From contig CALCNX010000088.1 in NCBI GenBank assembly GCA_937899715.1, positions 30,355 through 94,354 of the forward strand: a stretch of 64,000 nucleotides of DNA, read 5' to 3'. Below the pieces are notes generated by a model. The model ran no database searches. It had not been told where the DNA came from and worked only from the letters and a program-made list of their open reading frames with translations. A program made the translations under genes and the position numbers. Of the stretch, positions 17,015-24,815 are shown piece by piece. The DNA comes from an uncultured bacterium (GTDB lineage Bacteria > Bacteroidota > Ignavibacteria > Kapaibacteriales > UBA4661). How positions within the stretch are numbered: position 1 is the stretch's first letter; each line of letters opens with the position of its first letter.

Positions 17015-17638
17015 TTAATGGTTTTCATGATTGATGGTTACTTGCTTAGAACACTCTTCCATGATGTAGGAAAGTGCAGCAAACAATTTATCAAGGTCGT
17101 TGATGCTGTGCGAAGCAATTTCTTGTGTAAGAGTTGTATCTTCAAGTTTGCCAAATTGCCATATCTCGCCATTTGTAACAATCCCAAAAACCGTTGTAGT
17201 TTCTGAATTAAGTTTTTGAGAGGCAAGCATCTCCGCAGCGCACTGCCCCCAACCATATTCAAAATCATCTTGTTTGGCTTCGACAGCTACCAAAATTGGC
17301 GAACCAACAACGGCAAAGCCATATTCCGATTCTTTCGCAATCAAATAGTCGGGTGTACCGACAAGAGTGGAATCATATTCTAGCGGCGTATGGCTCCATA
17401 GTTTGAACTTTTTACGATAGTGCAGCCAAATGTCGTATAACACTGGGGCAATAAGCATTTCACAACGCGCGGCTTCAGAAGGGCGATGCAATCCTTCTTC
17501 CAGTACAACTCCAATACGCTCTCGCAATGCCTCTTGTGCTGGTACAATAGCAGAATGTCCGATGAACGCTTGATTACGGACAGAAATCTGCCACCGCTTT
17601 GCCACTTCGCCAATAGATTTGAATTGTGAAAATGCCAT
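17015..17638 (-). CDS. PD-(D/E)XK nuclease-like protein inside suf operon
   Basis: A 207-residue cytosolic protein. The middle carries a PD-(D/E)XK-like core: Glu60 in a helix (SEAARCEMLIAPVL), Asp97 in VGTPDYLIAK, Glu120-x-Lys122 in ILVAVEAKQDD and Gln132 in GWGQCAAEM. This is the order found in type I restriction N-terminal nuclease domains and related stand-alone proteins. No helicase, methylase or specificity partner is nearby, so it is not a restriction system by context. It may be an active nuclease or only a fold relative. It sits 58 bp after sufB and 6 bp before the small membrane protein. Confidence 0.65.
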   Translation of the reverse strand: MAFSQFKSIGEVAKRWQISVRNQAFIGHSAIVPAQEALRERIGVVLEEGLHRPSEAARCEMLIAPVLYDIWLHYRKKFKLWSHTPLEYDSTLVGTPDYLIAKESEYGFAVVGSPILVAVEAKQDDFEYGWGQCAAEMLASQKLNSETTTVFGIVTNGEIWQFGKLEDTTLTQEIASHSINDLDKLFAALSYIMEECSKQVTINHENH

Positions 17639-17696
17639 AGATTATGCTACGTTACTGGTATTGTCGTGCAGTCTCAGAGTGCCTGTTTGATAAAAA

Positions 17697-19169
17697 TCAA
17701 CCAACGCTGCCCTCAAGCGAGATAGCAAGCAGCTTTTGTGCCTCCACAGCAAATTCCATCGGGAGTTGGTTCATTACTTCTTTCGCATAACCGTTCACAA
17801 TCATTGCTACGGCTTGCTCGGTGTCTATGCCACGTTGGTTGAAGTAAAAAAGTGTATCTTCGCCGATTTTTGAGGTTGTGGCTTCGTGTTCAACCGTACC
17901 CGTAGGGTTGCTGACCTCAATGTAGGGGAACGTGTGTGCACCGCATTTGTCGCCGATGAGCAGTGAGTCGCACTGAGAGAAGTTACGCGCGTTGTCGGCA
18001 GTTTTGCCCACGCGCACCTGCCCACGATAGCTATTTTGGCTTTTTCCGGCAGAAATACCTTTCGATACAATGCGGCTTTTCGTGTTTTTGCCGATATGAA
18101 GCATTTTCGTACCGGTATCTGCCTGCTGCATATTGTTCGTGACGGCGACAGAATAGAATTCACCAACCGAATAATCACCTTTGAGAATCACGCTCGGATA
18201 TTTCCACGTGATAGACGAGCCAGTCTCTACCTGCGTCCACGAAATTTTCGCGTGTTTATAGGCAGTACCACGCTTGGTCACGAAATTGTAGATGCCACCT
18301 TTACCATCTTTATCGCCCGGATACCAATTCTGAACAGTTGAATACTTGATTTCTGCATTGTCCATTGCGATAAGTTCCACTACTGCTGCGTGAAGTTGGT
18401 TCTCGTCGCGCATAGGCGCTGTGCAGCCTTCGAGATAGCTTACATATGCACCTTCATCGGCAATAAGCAGCGTCCGCTCAAATTGCCCTGTATTTTCGGC
18501 ATTGATACGGAAATAGGTGGAAAGTTCCATCGGGCAGCGTACGCCTTTAGGGATATAGCAAAATGAACCGTCGGAGAAAACGGCGGAATTGAGCGCTGCG
18601 AAGTAATTATCATTTGGCGGAACAACCGAGCCGATATACTGTTTTACAAGTTCGGGGTGTTCTTGAATTGCTTCGCTGATGGAGCAGAAAATAATGCCAA
18701 GCGAGGCAAGTTTTTCCTTGAAAGACGTTGCAACCGATACGCTGTCCATGACGAAATCAACGGCGATACCGCCAGTCAGTCCGTCGTGAATACCCGTGAT
18801 GCGCTCTTGCTCTTGAAGCGAAATGCCAAGTTTGTCCAGTGTGCGGCGAAGTTCGGGGTCAATCTCATCAAGGCTTTTCGGCTTGGCAGATTGCTTGGGA
18901 GCCGCATAATAGCTAACAGCTTGATAATCAATCGGCGGGAATGTCACATTTTGCCACTGCGGTTCTTTCATCGTCAGCCAATGGCGATACGCTTTTAAGC
19001 GCCATTCGAGCATCCATTCCGGCTCGTTTTTCTTTGCCGAAATCATACGCACAACGTCTTCATTTAAGCCGACAGGCGCGATCTCTTGCTCAATATCGGT
19101 AACGAAGCCATACTTGTACTCACTGGAAACGACTTCTTCCAAAATGTCCTGTTGTTCTACTTTAGCCAT
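17697..19169 (-). CDS. sufB: Fe-S cluster assembly protein SufB
   Basis: A 490-residue core scaffold of the SUF system on which clusters are built. Diagnostic segments include EPEWMLEWRLKAYRHW at the N-terminus, YIPKGVRCPMELSTYFRIN, SYLEGCTAP and the C-terminal GAHTFPYIEV, EHEATTSKIGEDTLFYFNQRGI. It follows the DUF29 gene by 60 bp on the minus strand and is presumably controlled by the Rrf2 regulator at the head of the locus. Confidence 0.97.
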   Translation of the reverse strand: MAKVEQQDILEEVVSSEYKYGFVTDIEQEIAPVGLNEDVVRMISAKKNEPEWMLEWRLKAYRHWLTMKEPQWQNVTFPPIDYQAVSYYAAPKQSAKPKSLDEIDPELRRTLDKLGISLQEQERITGIHDGLTGGIAVDFVMDSVSVATSFKEKLASLGIIFCSISEAIQEHPELVKQYIGSVVPPNDNYFAALNSAVFSDGSFCYIPKGVRCPMELSTYFRINAENTGQFERTLLIADEGAYVSYLEGCTAPMRDENQLHAAVVELIAMDNAEIKYSTVQNWYPGDKDGKGGIYNFVTKRGTAYKHAKISWTQVETGSSITWKYPSVILKGDYSVGEFYSVAVTNNMQQADTGTKMLHIGKNTKSRIVSKGISAGKSQNSYRGQVRVGKTADNARNFSQCDSLLIGDKCGAHTFPYIEVSNPTGTVEHEATTSKIGEDTLFYFNQRGIDTEQAVAMIVNGYAKEVMNQLPMEFAVEAQKLLAISLEGSVG

Positions 19170-19229
19170 TGGTGTTGAGAATGAAAAATGAGAATGAAAG
19201 ATAACGATGGAAGATTATCGTTGTTTGGT

Positions 19230-19679
19230 TTATGTTGTGGGGAAAGGCAGTACATACTCTTCGTCGAAAACTTCTTGCCATGTAAGATGCTCGACATCGG
19301 TTCTCTGCTCCATCTCGTCTTCTGCATCAGCACGGGCTTCTGCAAAGGCTTTGTCCCAATATCCGCGAATAATTTCATTGGTAATACTTGGCGTAGATTC
19401 TTGAATTTCACGAATTTCGCGGCGGGCATTGCGAATAGTGCGCGTCCAAGAGCGTGAACGCTGGTGTTCTTGGGTTTTCCATTTGATAATGTGCATCATC
19501 AGTATCACCAAATGACTCTTCACTGCACGACGATCAATTTTGGACATAGATTCCATGAGTTCAGCCGTGCCCAGCATAGCTGCTTCTACATTGCCATCTT
19601 GCAATTCAGCATGAATGGCTGATGCGGTCAGGTAATGCGAAGAAAAGACGAGTTCATGCCAGTCACGCTGCGTTATCAT
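19230..19679 (-). CDS. DUF29 family protein
   Basis: A 149-residue helical protein of the DUF29 family, widespread in cyanobacteria and some proteobacteria, with no known function. The family pattern is clear: DWHELVFSSHYLTASAIHAEL, then KIDRRAVKSHLVILMMHIIKWKTQ and RSRSWTRTIRNARREIREI. Its start codon overlaps the stop of the upstream frameshifted DUF4177 reading frame in an ATGA (19676-19679), so it was probably translated by coupling to that gene. Confidence 0.85.
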   Translation of the reverse strand: MITQRDWHELVFSSHYLTASAIHAELQDGNVEAAMLGTAELMESMSKIDRRAVKSHLVILMMHIIKWKTQEHQRSRSWTRTIRNARREIREIQESTPSITNEIIRGYWDKAFAEARADAEDEMEQRTDVEHLTWQEVFDEEYVLPFPTT

Positions 19680-19910
19680 ATCGGTTTCTTGTTTATTGAA
19701 CGCTCAAGGACGATTTCGTAGTATCGAATTCTCATACCACTATCACCCGGAGAAGAAAAGATTTGCACCAAACGCCAGCCTTATTTTTGCGTGTTCATGG
19801 ATAACATTTTGGTATTCTTGTTCGGGCTTCTTCAATGAACCAAAGATGGAGCCTTCAAGGCGCACGAATTTGTATTCAAATTCCTGTTCATCAATTATTG
19901 CAGCTTTCAA
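19676..19910 (-). pseudogene. Frameshifted second DUF4177 gene
   Basis: A DUF4177-like coding sequence in two frames. The first part starts at a TTG (19910) and reads DEQEFEYKFVRLEGSIFG up to IHEHAK; the family's next block GWRLVQIFSS and the ending YYEIVLERS are present but one frame away. The shift lies at about 19779-19790, where one extra base in an A-rich run (GCAAAAATAAGG) would explain it. The second frame then ends at TGA 19676-19678, overlapping the DUF29 start. It is a paralogue of the intact gene immediately upstream. Programmed frameshifting or an assembly error are the alternatives to gene decay. Confidence 0.75.
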
Positions 19911-19915
19911 AGTGA

Positions 19916-20119
19916 TCAGACAAGCTGTCGCTCAAAAATAAGTTCGTAATAATGCTCATCGCTCTTGCCCGGCTCCGGTGCGAATATTTGTACCAAGCGC
20001 CACCCTTCGGCAGCGTGTTCCTGGATGATATGACGATAGTCCTCCTGTGCGACCGAGCCGCCTTCCATCCAAATTTCGCCAAAGCGAACAAAGGTATATT
20101 CGTAACGGGTGCTTCCCAT
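19916..20119 (-). CDS. DUF4177 domain protein (intact copy)
   Basis: A 67-residue single-domain protein with the DUF4177 pattern: RYEYTFVRFGEIW, then the helix with EHAAEGWRLVQIFAP and a final strand YYELIFERQ. The family is small and of unknown function. ATG 20119 was chosen because it lies 2 bp after the stop of the A-type carrier gene; the longer frame from 20152 would overlap that gene by 31 bp. The next frame downstream is a broken paralogue. Cotranscription with the SUF genes is very likely. Confidence 0.82.
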   Translation of the reverse strand: MGSTRYEYTFVRFGEIWMEGGSVAQEDYRHIIQEHAAEGWRLVQIFAPEPGKSDEHYYELIFERQLV

Positions 20120-20121
20120 AC

Positions 20122-20496
20122 TTACACGCCAAAGGACGAACCGCATCCGCACGTTTTGGTTGCGTTGGGGTTATTGAAGGTAAAGCCGCGCCCGTTCAAA
20201 CCATCGGTGAAGTCAAGTTCAACACCCATCAGATAAAAGAGGCTCTTTTTATCAACAAAGATATTTACTTCGCCCATCGGCAAGATTTTATCACTCTCGC
20301 GCGACTCTGCATCAAAGCCAAGCGTGTACGACAAGCCAGAGCATCCGCCGCCTTTAACGCCTACACGCAAGCCGTATGTGGCGGGTATGCTGTTTTGCTC
20401 TTTAATTTTATTGATTTCGCTAATAGCGCGAGAGGTGATTTTAATGTCATCGTCAGCAGTGGTGCCGACAATACCGGTAGCAATAGTTTCAACCAT
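20122..20496 (-). CDS. A-type iron-sulfur carrier (HesB/IscA/SufA family)
   Basis: A 124-residue A-type carrier that receives clusters from the SUF scaffold and delivers them to apo-proteins. The three family cysteines are present: Cys52 in GGGCSGLSY and Cys116/Cys118 in TCGCGSSF near the C-terminus. The KITSRAISEI start and FVDKKSLFYLMG segment are typical. It is the second gene of the locus, 43 bp after the Rrf2 regulator, and precedes the DUF4177 pair. Whether it corresponds to SufA, ErpA or IscA cannot be decided by eye. Confidence 0.94.
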   Translation of the reverse strand: MVETIATGIVGTTADDDIKITSRAISEINKIKEQNSIPATYGLRVGVKGGGCSGLSYTLGFDAESRESDKILPMGEVNIFVDKKSLFYLMGVELDFTDGLNGRGFTFNNPNATKTCGCGSSFGV

Positions 20497-20539
20497 AGCA
20501 AAAATGCTGAAAAGTTAAACAAAAGTCTGTGAAAGTCTG

Positions 20540-21004
20540 TTAATTGATAATACCGTTGGTAGCATATACGCTTTGAATGGCGAAATAGCGCTCTCTTTCA
20601 GGGAATGCCATTTGCTGAATTGTCATGGAAGCAAGCACCTCGTCAATGCGGCGTTGCAAGATACCCATTGGCGTTTTGATAGTGCAGCGCCCTTGCATGG
20701 AACAATCTTTCGAGCCGTGTTCACCGCAACATTCTACAATCTGTGTCTTGCCCTCGACGGCTTCTATGACCTGTGCTACAGAAATTTCCGAGGGCTGGCG
20801 AAGTAGCTCGTATCCGCCCGATGCGCCTTGCTGAGAAATAATAAATTTCTGCCGCATGAGCGCTTGCAATGTTTTGGCAACAAATTCAAACGAAATGCCG
20901 TAATGTTCTGCAATTTCCTTCGCCGACACAACGCGCCCTTTATGCGAGGCAATGTACTGCAAGGCAATAAGTGCATATTCCGATTTTTTTGAGAGTCGTA
21001 GCAT
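20540..21004 (-). CDS. Rrf2-family transcriptional regulator, probable Fe-S sensor
   Basis: A 154-residue winged-helix regulator of the Rrf2 family (IscR, SufR-like, NsrR). The DNA-binding part (residues 1-70) has SKKSEYALIALQYIA, AKEIAEHYGISFEFVAKTLQ and the wing QGASGGYELLRQP. Cysteines 92, 93, 101 and 107 (ECCGEHGSKDCSMQGRC) are placed to hold an iron-sulfur cluster. As first gene of the SUF locus it probably represses or tunes the operon according to cluster supply. A candidate promoter and inverted repeat lie just upstream. Confidence 0.92.
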   Translation of the reverse strand: MLRLSKKSEYALIALQYIASHKGRVVSAKEIAEHYGISFEFVAKTLQALMRQKFIISQQGASGGYELLRQPSEISVAQVIEAVEGKTQIVECCGEHGSKDCSMQGRCTIKTPMGILQRRIDEVLASMTIQQMAFPERERYFAIQSVYATNGIIN

Positions 21005-21025
21005 GGCGTATAAGACGAAAAAAAT

Positions 21026-21087
21026 CCGTACTCAGTGTACAAGGTCTATACACGATGAACGGCTATGGTGCTTTGGCTTGCAATATA
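21026..21087 (-). promoter_or_regulatory. Candidate promoter and operator of the SUF locus
   Basis: On the minus strand a TATATTGC box (21080-21087) resembles the Bacteroidota -7 element, 76 bp before the rrf2 start. Between it and the gene lies an imperfect inverted repeat with GTAC half-sites (21026-21044, CCGTACTCAGTGTACAAGG read on plus). This position fits autorepression by the Rrf2 protein. It is an inference from position and symmetry only. Confidence 0.35.
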
Positions 21088-21130
21088 CGACTTTTTTTGT
21101 CGTGATTCAAGAGTGACGCTCTTGCGAGTA

Positions 21131-21166
21131 AAAAAAATGCCCTGCATAAAAATTTACGCGGGCATC
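21131..21166 (-). terminator. Terminator after the first cNMP-binding gene
   Basis: On the minus strand, GATGCCCGC pairs with GCAGGGCAT (21137-21165) and a run of seven to eight T follows. It is 29 bp past the stop of the gene ending at 21195 and separates it from the SUF locus. Confidence 0.75.
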
Positions 21167-21194
21167 TTTGTAGGCTTCTAAAAAAGCACAAAAC

Positions 21195-21566
21195 CTAATC
21201 TTGGCTATGCTTCCAAATGAGAAACTGCGTTTGGGTAAACTGATTCGTCGTGCTGGAAAGACGACGGGCAAGCGAGGTAATAAGCTCTTTTGCGGTGTCT
21301 GGATAAGCACGAATCACTTCGTCCAGTCCTTGTGTGATGTGCGTAACGGTACAAGGCGTTTTCGCAACAATCGTGCAGGAGCGGGCTTGCCCCAAAATAT
21401 CGGACATTTCGCCAAAAATAGTACCGGCAATAATCACTTCGCGGATTTTGACACCTTGTTTGATAACCTCAAAGCTACCACCTTCAAGAATGTAAAAACC
21501 GTCACCACCGCGGTCGCCTTCGCGCATAATGATGTCGCCCGGCTTGAAAGATAGAGATTTACTCAT
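21195..21566 (-). CDS. Stand-alone cyclic-nucleotide-binding domain protein (copy 2)
   Basis: A 123-residue protein consisting of one CRP-type cyclic-nucleotide-binding beta barrel: FKPGDIIMREGDRGGDGFYILEGGSFEV, then the phosphate-binding cassette region GTIFGEMSDILGQARSCTIVA and C-terminal helices. No DNA-binding helix-turn-helix, kinase or channel is attached. The cassette has the FGEMxxL helix start and a basic-residue position (ARSCT) but an exact cAMP site cannot be judged. A second, clearly related gene lies 95 bp upstream. Such proteins may bind cAMP or be structural or regulatory subunits for an unknown partner. Confidence 0.85.
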   Translation of the reverse strand: MSKSLSFKPGDIIMREGDRGGDGFYILEGGSFEVIKQGVKIREVIIAGTIFGEMSDILGQARSCTIVAKTPCTVTHITQGLDEVIRAYPDTAKELITSLARRLSSTTNQFTQTQFLIWKHSQD

Positions 21567-21661
21567 CTGAGCGCTCCTTCGAGCATAAAAAATTGTGAGG
21601 AAAACTACAACGTACCGATGAATACAATAGGTTTATTCGATGGCTCGGACTCTAAGCGCTA

Positions 21662-22033
21662 TTACTTGCGTGTGAGTTCGAGGAATGCCAGTTTGCCCTG
21701 CGTCAGCGCATCGGTGGTTGTGGAAATACGTTCAGCCAGTGCAATGACAAGCTGTTTCGCCACTTCGGGATGCTGACGAATAATATCGTCAAGGCTAAAG
21801 GGATAGTACGCAACTTGCGTAGCAGTCTCTGCCGTTGCGGTGCAGGTACGCGGTTCGTCGAGAATATCGCTCATCTCGCCGAAAATTGTTCCTACACCGG
21901 CAAGTTCGGAGATTTTTACGCCTTGCTTGCTTAGACTAATAGTACCGGATTCGAGGATGTAGTATCCTTTTCCACGCTCACCCTCACGAATAATAACCTC
22001 GCCCGGACGGAATGAAAGCACTTTCTGCGACAT
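21662..22033 (-). CDS. Stand-alone cyclic-nucleotide-binding domain protein (copy 1)
   Basis: A 123-residue paralogue of the next gene: FRPGEVIIREGERGKGYYILESGTISL, GTIFGEMSDILDEPRTCTATA and a C-terminal helix IIRQHPEVAKQLVIALAERIS. The canonical cassette PRTCTA with arginine is kept better here than in the other copy. Again the domain is alone with no output domain. Both genes have the same length and orientation, so they are a recent-looking tandem duplication. The partner is unknown. Confidence 0.87.
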   Translation of the reverse strand: MSQKVLSFRPGEVIIREGERGKGYYILESGTISLSKQGVKISELAGVGTIFGEMSDILDEPRTCTATAETATQVAYYPFSLDDIIRQHPEVAKQLVIALAERISTTTDALTQGKLAFLELTRK

Positions 22034-22170
22034 TAACTGTTCTCCTGATGAAAAAATTGAGACTGTATAAATGACAATTATTCAGTGTTACTGTACCTTT
22101 TCAGCCCATGAAAATACACAAAGCAAGACTAATAACAAACTTTTTTCACGCAAACGTGAAAAAGCAAATC

Positions 22171-23211
22171 TTAAAATGTTTCTCCGTGAGCGAGTGGAGT
22201 CACACTCACCCAGCCCTTTGCAGCAAGCGCTTCGGCAATCTGTACCGCATTCGTCGCTGCGCCCTTGCGGATGTTGTCCGAGACTACCCACATATACGCA
22301 CCGTGTTCTACTGAGTCGTCCTTGCGGATGCGACCTACAAAAACTTCATCCCGCCCGTCGCTCATCTGTGGCGTGGGATAGACTGCTTTGTGCGGTTCAT
22401 CCGCAATCACTATGCCCGGTGCGGTTTTCAGCACATTGGTCATTGCTTCGGGAGAAATTGCTTTTTCGGTTTCGACGTTCACCGATTCCCCGTGTCCACC
22501 TAGTGTGGGAACGCGCACACACGTTACAGCCAGACGCAATGAGGGCAGTTCCATGATTTTACGAATTTCATTCAGCATTTTGGTTTCTTCTTCGGAAAAA
22601 CCAAACTGTTCTTTGACAGTATGAAAGACGGTATTAAAAGCAATAGGCGCAGAAAAGGGTGACTGAACGGGCTTCCCTTGTAGCTCACCGTGAAGCGTTT
22701 CCACACCTTGATTTCCGGCACCACTTGGTGATTGGTAGGTAGAAACAACGACACGCTTCAGCCCAAATTCGTTGTGGAGAGGCTCCAGCGCTACCACGAG
22801 CTGAATAGTCGAGCAATTTGGATTGGCAATAATACCGTGATGCCCCTGAAGCGCATGGGTATTCACCTCAGGCACAACAAGCGGTACGTGCTTGTGCATT
22901 CGCCACGCACTGCTGTTGTCAATCGCCACGCAACCTGCCTTTGCTGCCGACGGCGCAAATTCTTTGCTTGCTGCTCCACCGGCGGAGAAGAGTGCTATGT
23001 CCACGCCTTGAAATGAGTCGTGTGTCAATTCTTCAACGGTGTATTCTTGTCCTTTGAAGGTGAGTTTTGAACCCGCAGAGCGCTTAGAAGCAAGAAGTTT
23101 GAGGGATTTGACAGGAAAATTACGCTCTTCAAGGACTTTGAGCATTGTGCGCCCCACCAGTCCTGTTGCGCCCGCCACAGCGACAACGTAGCCATTTGTT
23201 TGATTACTCAT
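22171..23211 (-). CDS. asd: Aspartate-semialdehyde dehydrogenase
   Basis: Reduces aspartyl phosphate to aspartate semialdehyde for lysine, threonine, methionine and diaminopimelate synthesis. The 346-residue protein starts with a Rossmann motif VAVAGATGLVGRTML, has the catalytic cysteine Cys133 in NPNCSTIQL, the GAGNQGVETLHGE loop and the later RVPTLGGHGESV block with the active-site histidine. It is flanked by the cNMP-binding genes and mtaB on the same strand. Confidence 0.96.
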   Translation of the reverse strand: MSNQTNGYVVAVAGATGLVGRTMLKVLEERNFPVKSLKLLASKRSAGSKLTFKGQEYTVEELTHDSFQGVDIALFSAGGAASKEFAPSAAKAGCVAIDNSSAWRMHKHVPLVVPEVNTHALQGHHGIIANPNCSTIQLVVALEPLHNEFGLKRVVVSTYQSPSGAGNQGVETLHGELQGKPVQSPFSAPIAFNTVFHTVKEQFGFSEEETKMLNEIRKIMELPSLRLAVTCVRVPTLGGHGESVNVETEKAISPEAMTNVLKTAPGIVIADEPHKAVYPTPQMSDGRDEVFVGRIRKDDSVEHGAYMWVVSDNIRKGAATNAVQIAEALAAKGWVSVTPLAHGETF

Positions 23212-23251
23212 GAAAAACTTGGTTGTGAATAAAACTTACATCATCATCGGA

Positions 23252-24619
23252 TTACATCATAATCGGAATATACGAAACGTCGCTTGCTCGGAAGCGGGAA
23301 AAATGATACGAGTCTTCCAGCATATCACTAAGCACCGTCTCGCCACCACTAAGTTCGCGTAGGCGAACACGCATGGGTGCTTGCACAAGGCTGGCAGCCC
23401 CCGCAAACTCGGCGCGAACATAATTTTCTGTCCAGCCTGTCCATAGTCCCGTTTCCGGGTTTCGCTGTTCAGGAATGACCGTGTGCTCTGTGCCGCACTG
23501 GGACTGATAGAATTCAAATTTTTTCTTTGCCGATAGTGTGCGTAAACGCTTTGAGCGTTCTGCTCGCACGTGCATCGGTACGCCGCCCGTCAGCGCAGAA
23601 AGCTCAGCAGCAGGCGTATTTTCTCGCTCCGAATAGCTAAAGACGTGCAAATACGAAACAGGAAGGTCGTGCAGCATTGCAAACGTTTCCTCAAAATGCG
23701 CATCGGTTTCTGTGGGAAAGCCCACAATCACATCCGCTCCGATACCTGCCGACGGCATGAAATCTTTGATTGTATCAATAAGTTCACGGTAGTATTCCGC
23801 TTTGTAGCGGCGTCGCATTTGGCGCAATACATCCGGCGAGCCGCTCTGAAGCGGAATATGGAACGATGGGCAAAAAACGCTTGATTGCGCAATAATTTCG
23901 ATAATTTCTCGCGTCAATAAATTTGGCTCAATAGACGAAATCCGCACCCGCAAGCGTGTTTGCATCTTATCAATTTGACGCACCACATCGGTAAATGTTT
24001 CGCCTGTCGCGGCTTCATAATCACCCAAGTTGATACCCGAAAGCACGACTTCGTGGTAACCACTTGCTTCCAATGCTCGTATTTTCTCAGGAATGAGGGC
24101 AAAATCCATTGCGCGGCTTTTGCCCCGCGCAAGTGGAATCGTGCAAAAACTACATTTGTAATCGCACCCGTCCTGAAGTTTCAAAAACGCCCGTGTGCGG
24201 CTGTCAGACTCGGTGGACTGCGCTTCCACGAAGTCGAGCGCTCCGTCTAATTCTTCCACAAAACAATGCGGGGTGTCGAGTTTGCGAAAATCGCGTACAA
24301 GGTTGGTAATCTTGAACTTTTCTTTTGCCCCAAAGACCGCATCCACGCCTTCAATCGAAGCAATCTCCTCTGGCTGTAGTTGTGCATAACAGCCAGTCAC
24401 ACCCACAAATGCCTGCGGAGAGACGCGCAGCGCACGCCGAATTATCTGCCGACATTCTTTATCTGCATTTTCGGTAACAGTACACGTGTTGATGATCACG
24501 GCATCGGTAGGCTGTCCAAAGGGTACGACAGAATGACCGTCGCGTTCAAAGATGCTTTGTAATTGCGAGGTTTCAGCGTAATTCAGTTTGCAACCGAGGG
24601 TATAAAAAGAAACGTTCAT
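23252..24619 (-). CDS. mtaB: tRNA t6A37 methylthiotransferase MtaB
   Basis: A radical-SAM methylthiotransferase that converts t6A at tRNA position 37 to ms2t6A. The N-terminal cluster-binding domain has Cys10, Cys46 and Cys77 (YTLGCKLN, INTCTVTE, VTGCYAQ). The radical-SAM cluster motif CxxxCxxC is at Cys152, Cys156 and Cys159 (CDYKCSFC). A TRAM-like end follows. The TLGCKLNYAET start favours MtaB over MiaB and RimO. It needs two [4Fe-4S] clusters and so depends on the nearby SUF system. Confidence 0.94.
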   Translation of the reverse strand: MNVSFYTLGCKLNYAETSQLQSIFERDGHSVVPFGQPTDAVIINTCTVTENADKECRQIIRRALRVSPQAFVGVTGCYAQLQPEEIASIEGVDAVFGAKEKFKITNLVRDFRKLDTPHCFVEELDGALDFVEAQSTESDSRTRAFLKLQDGCDYKCSFCTIPLARGKSRAMDFALIPEKIRALEASGYHEVVLSGINLGDYEAATGETFTDVVRQIDKMQTRLRVRISSIEPNLLTREIIEIIAQSSVFCPSFHIPLQSGSPDVLRQMRRRYKAEYYRELIDTIKDFMPSAGIGADVIVGFPTETDAHFEETFAMLHDLPVSYLHVFSYSERENTPAAELSALTGGVPMHVRAERSKRLRTLSAKKKFEFYQSQCGTEHTVIPEQRNPETGLWTGWTENYVRAEFAGAASLVQAPMRVRLRELSGGETVLSDMLEDSYHFSRFRASDVSYIPIMM

Positions 24620-24746
24620 AGCAGCATTTGAGGAAAAATTTGAATCATAAACTTACGATTTTTCGCCGCTTCTGCCAAATACTTTCAAAATGTGAAGTCC
24701 TTTCTCCGCACAAAGTTTTGACGCAAAAAAATCATACGAATAAAAG

Positions 24747-24787
24747 AAAACCCACTTGCAGACATATCTGCAAGCGGGCTTTTCTGT
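24747..24787 (-). terminator. Terminator after the VPS10-like gene
   Basis: On the minus strand AAAGCCCGCTTGCAGA pairs with TCTGCAAGTGGG followed by TTTTC (24747-24784). The stem has one wobble and one bulge. It lies about 30 bp past the stop codon at 24816. Confidence 0.7.
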
Positions 24788-24815
24788 TGCTGAAGAAATA
24801 AACAACCTTCTTTGC

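Noticed and set aside
17015..17638. Type I restriction-modification locus
   Set aside because: The PD-(D/E)XK-like protein has no helicase domain and no methylase or specificity gene nearby.
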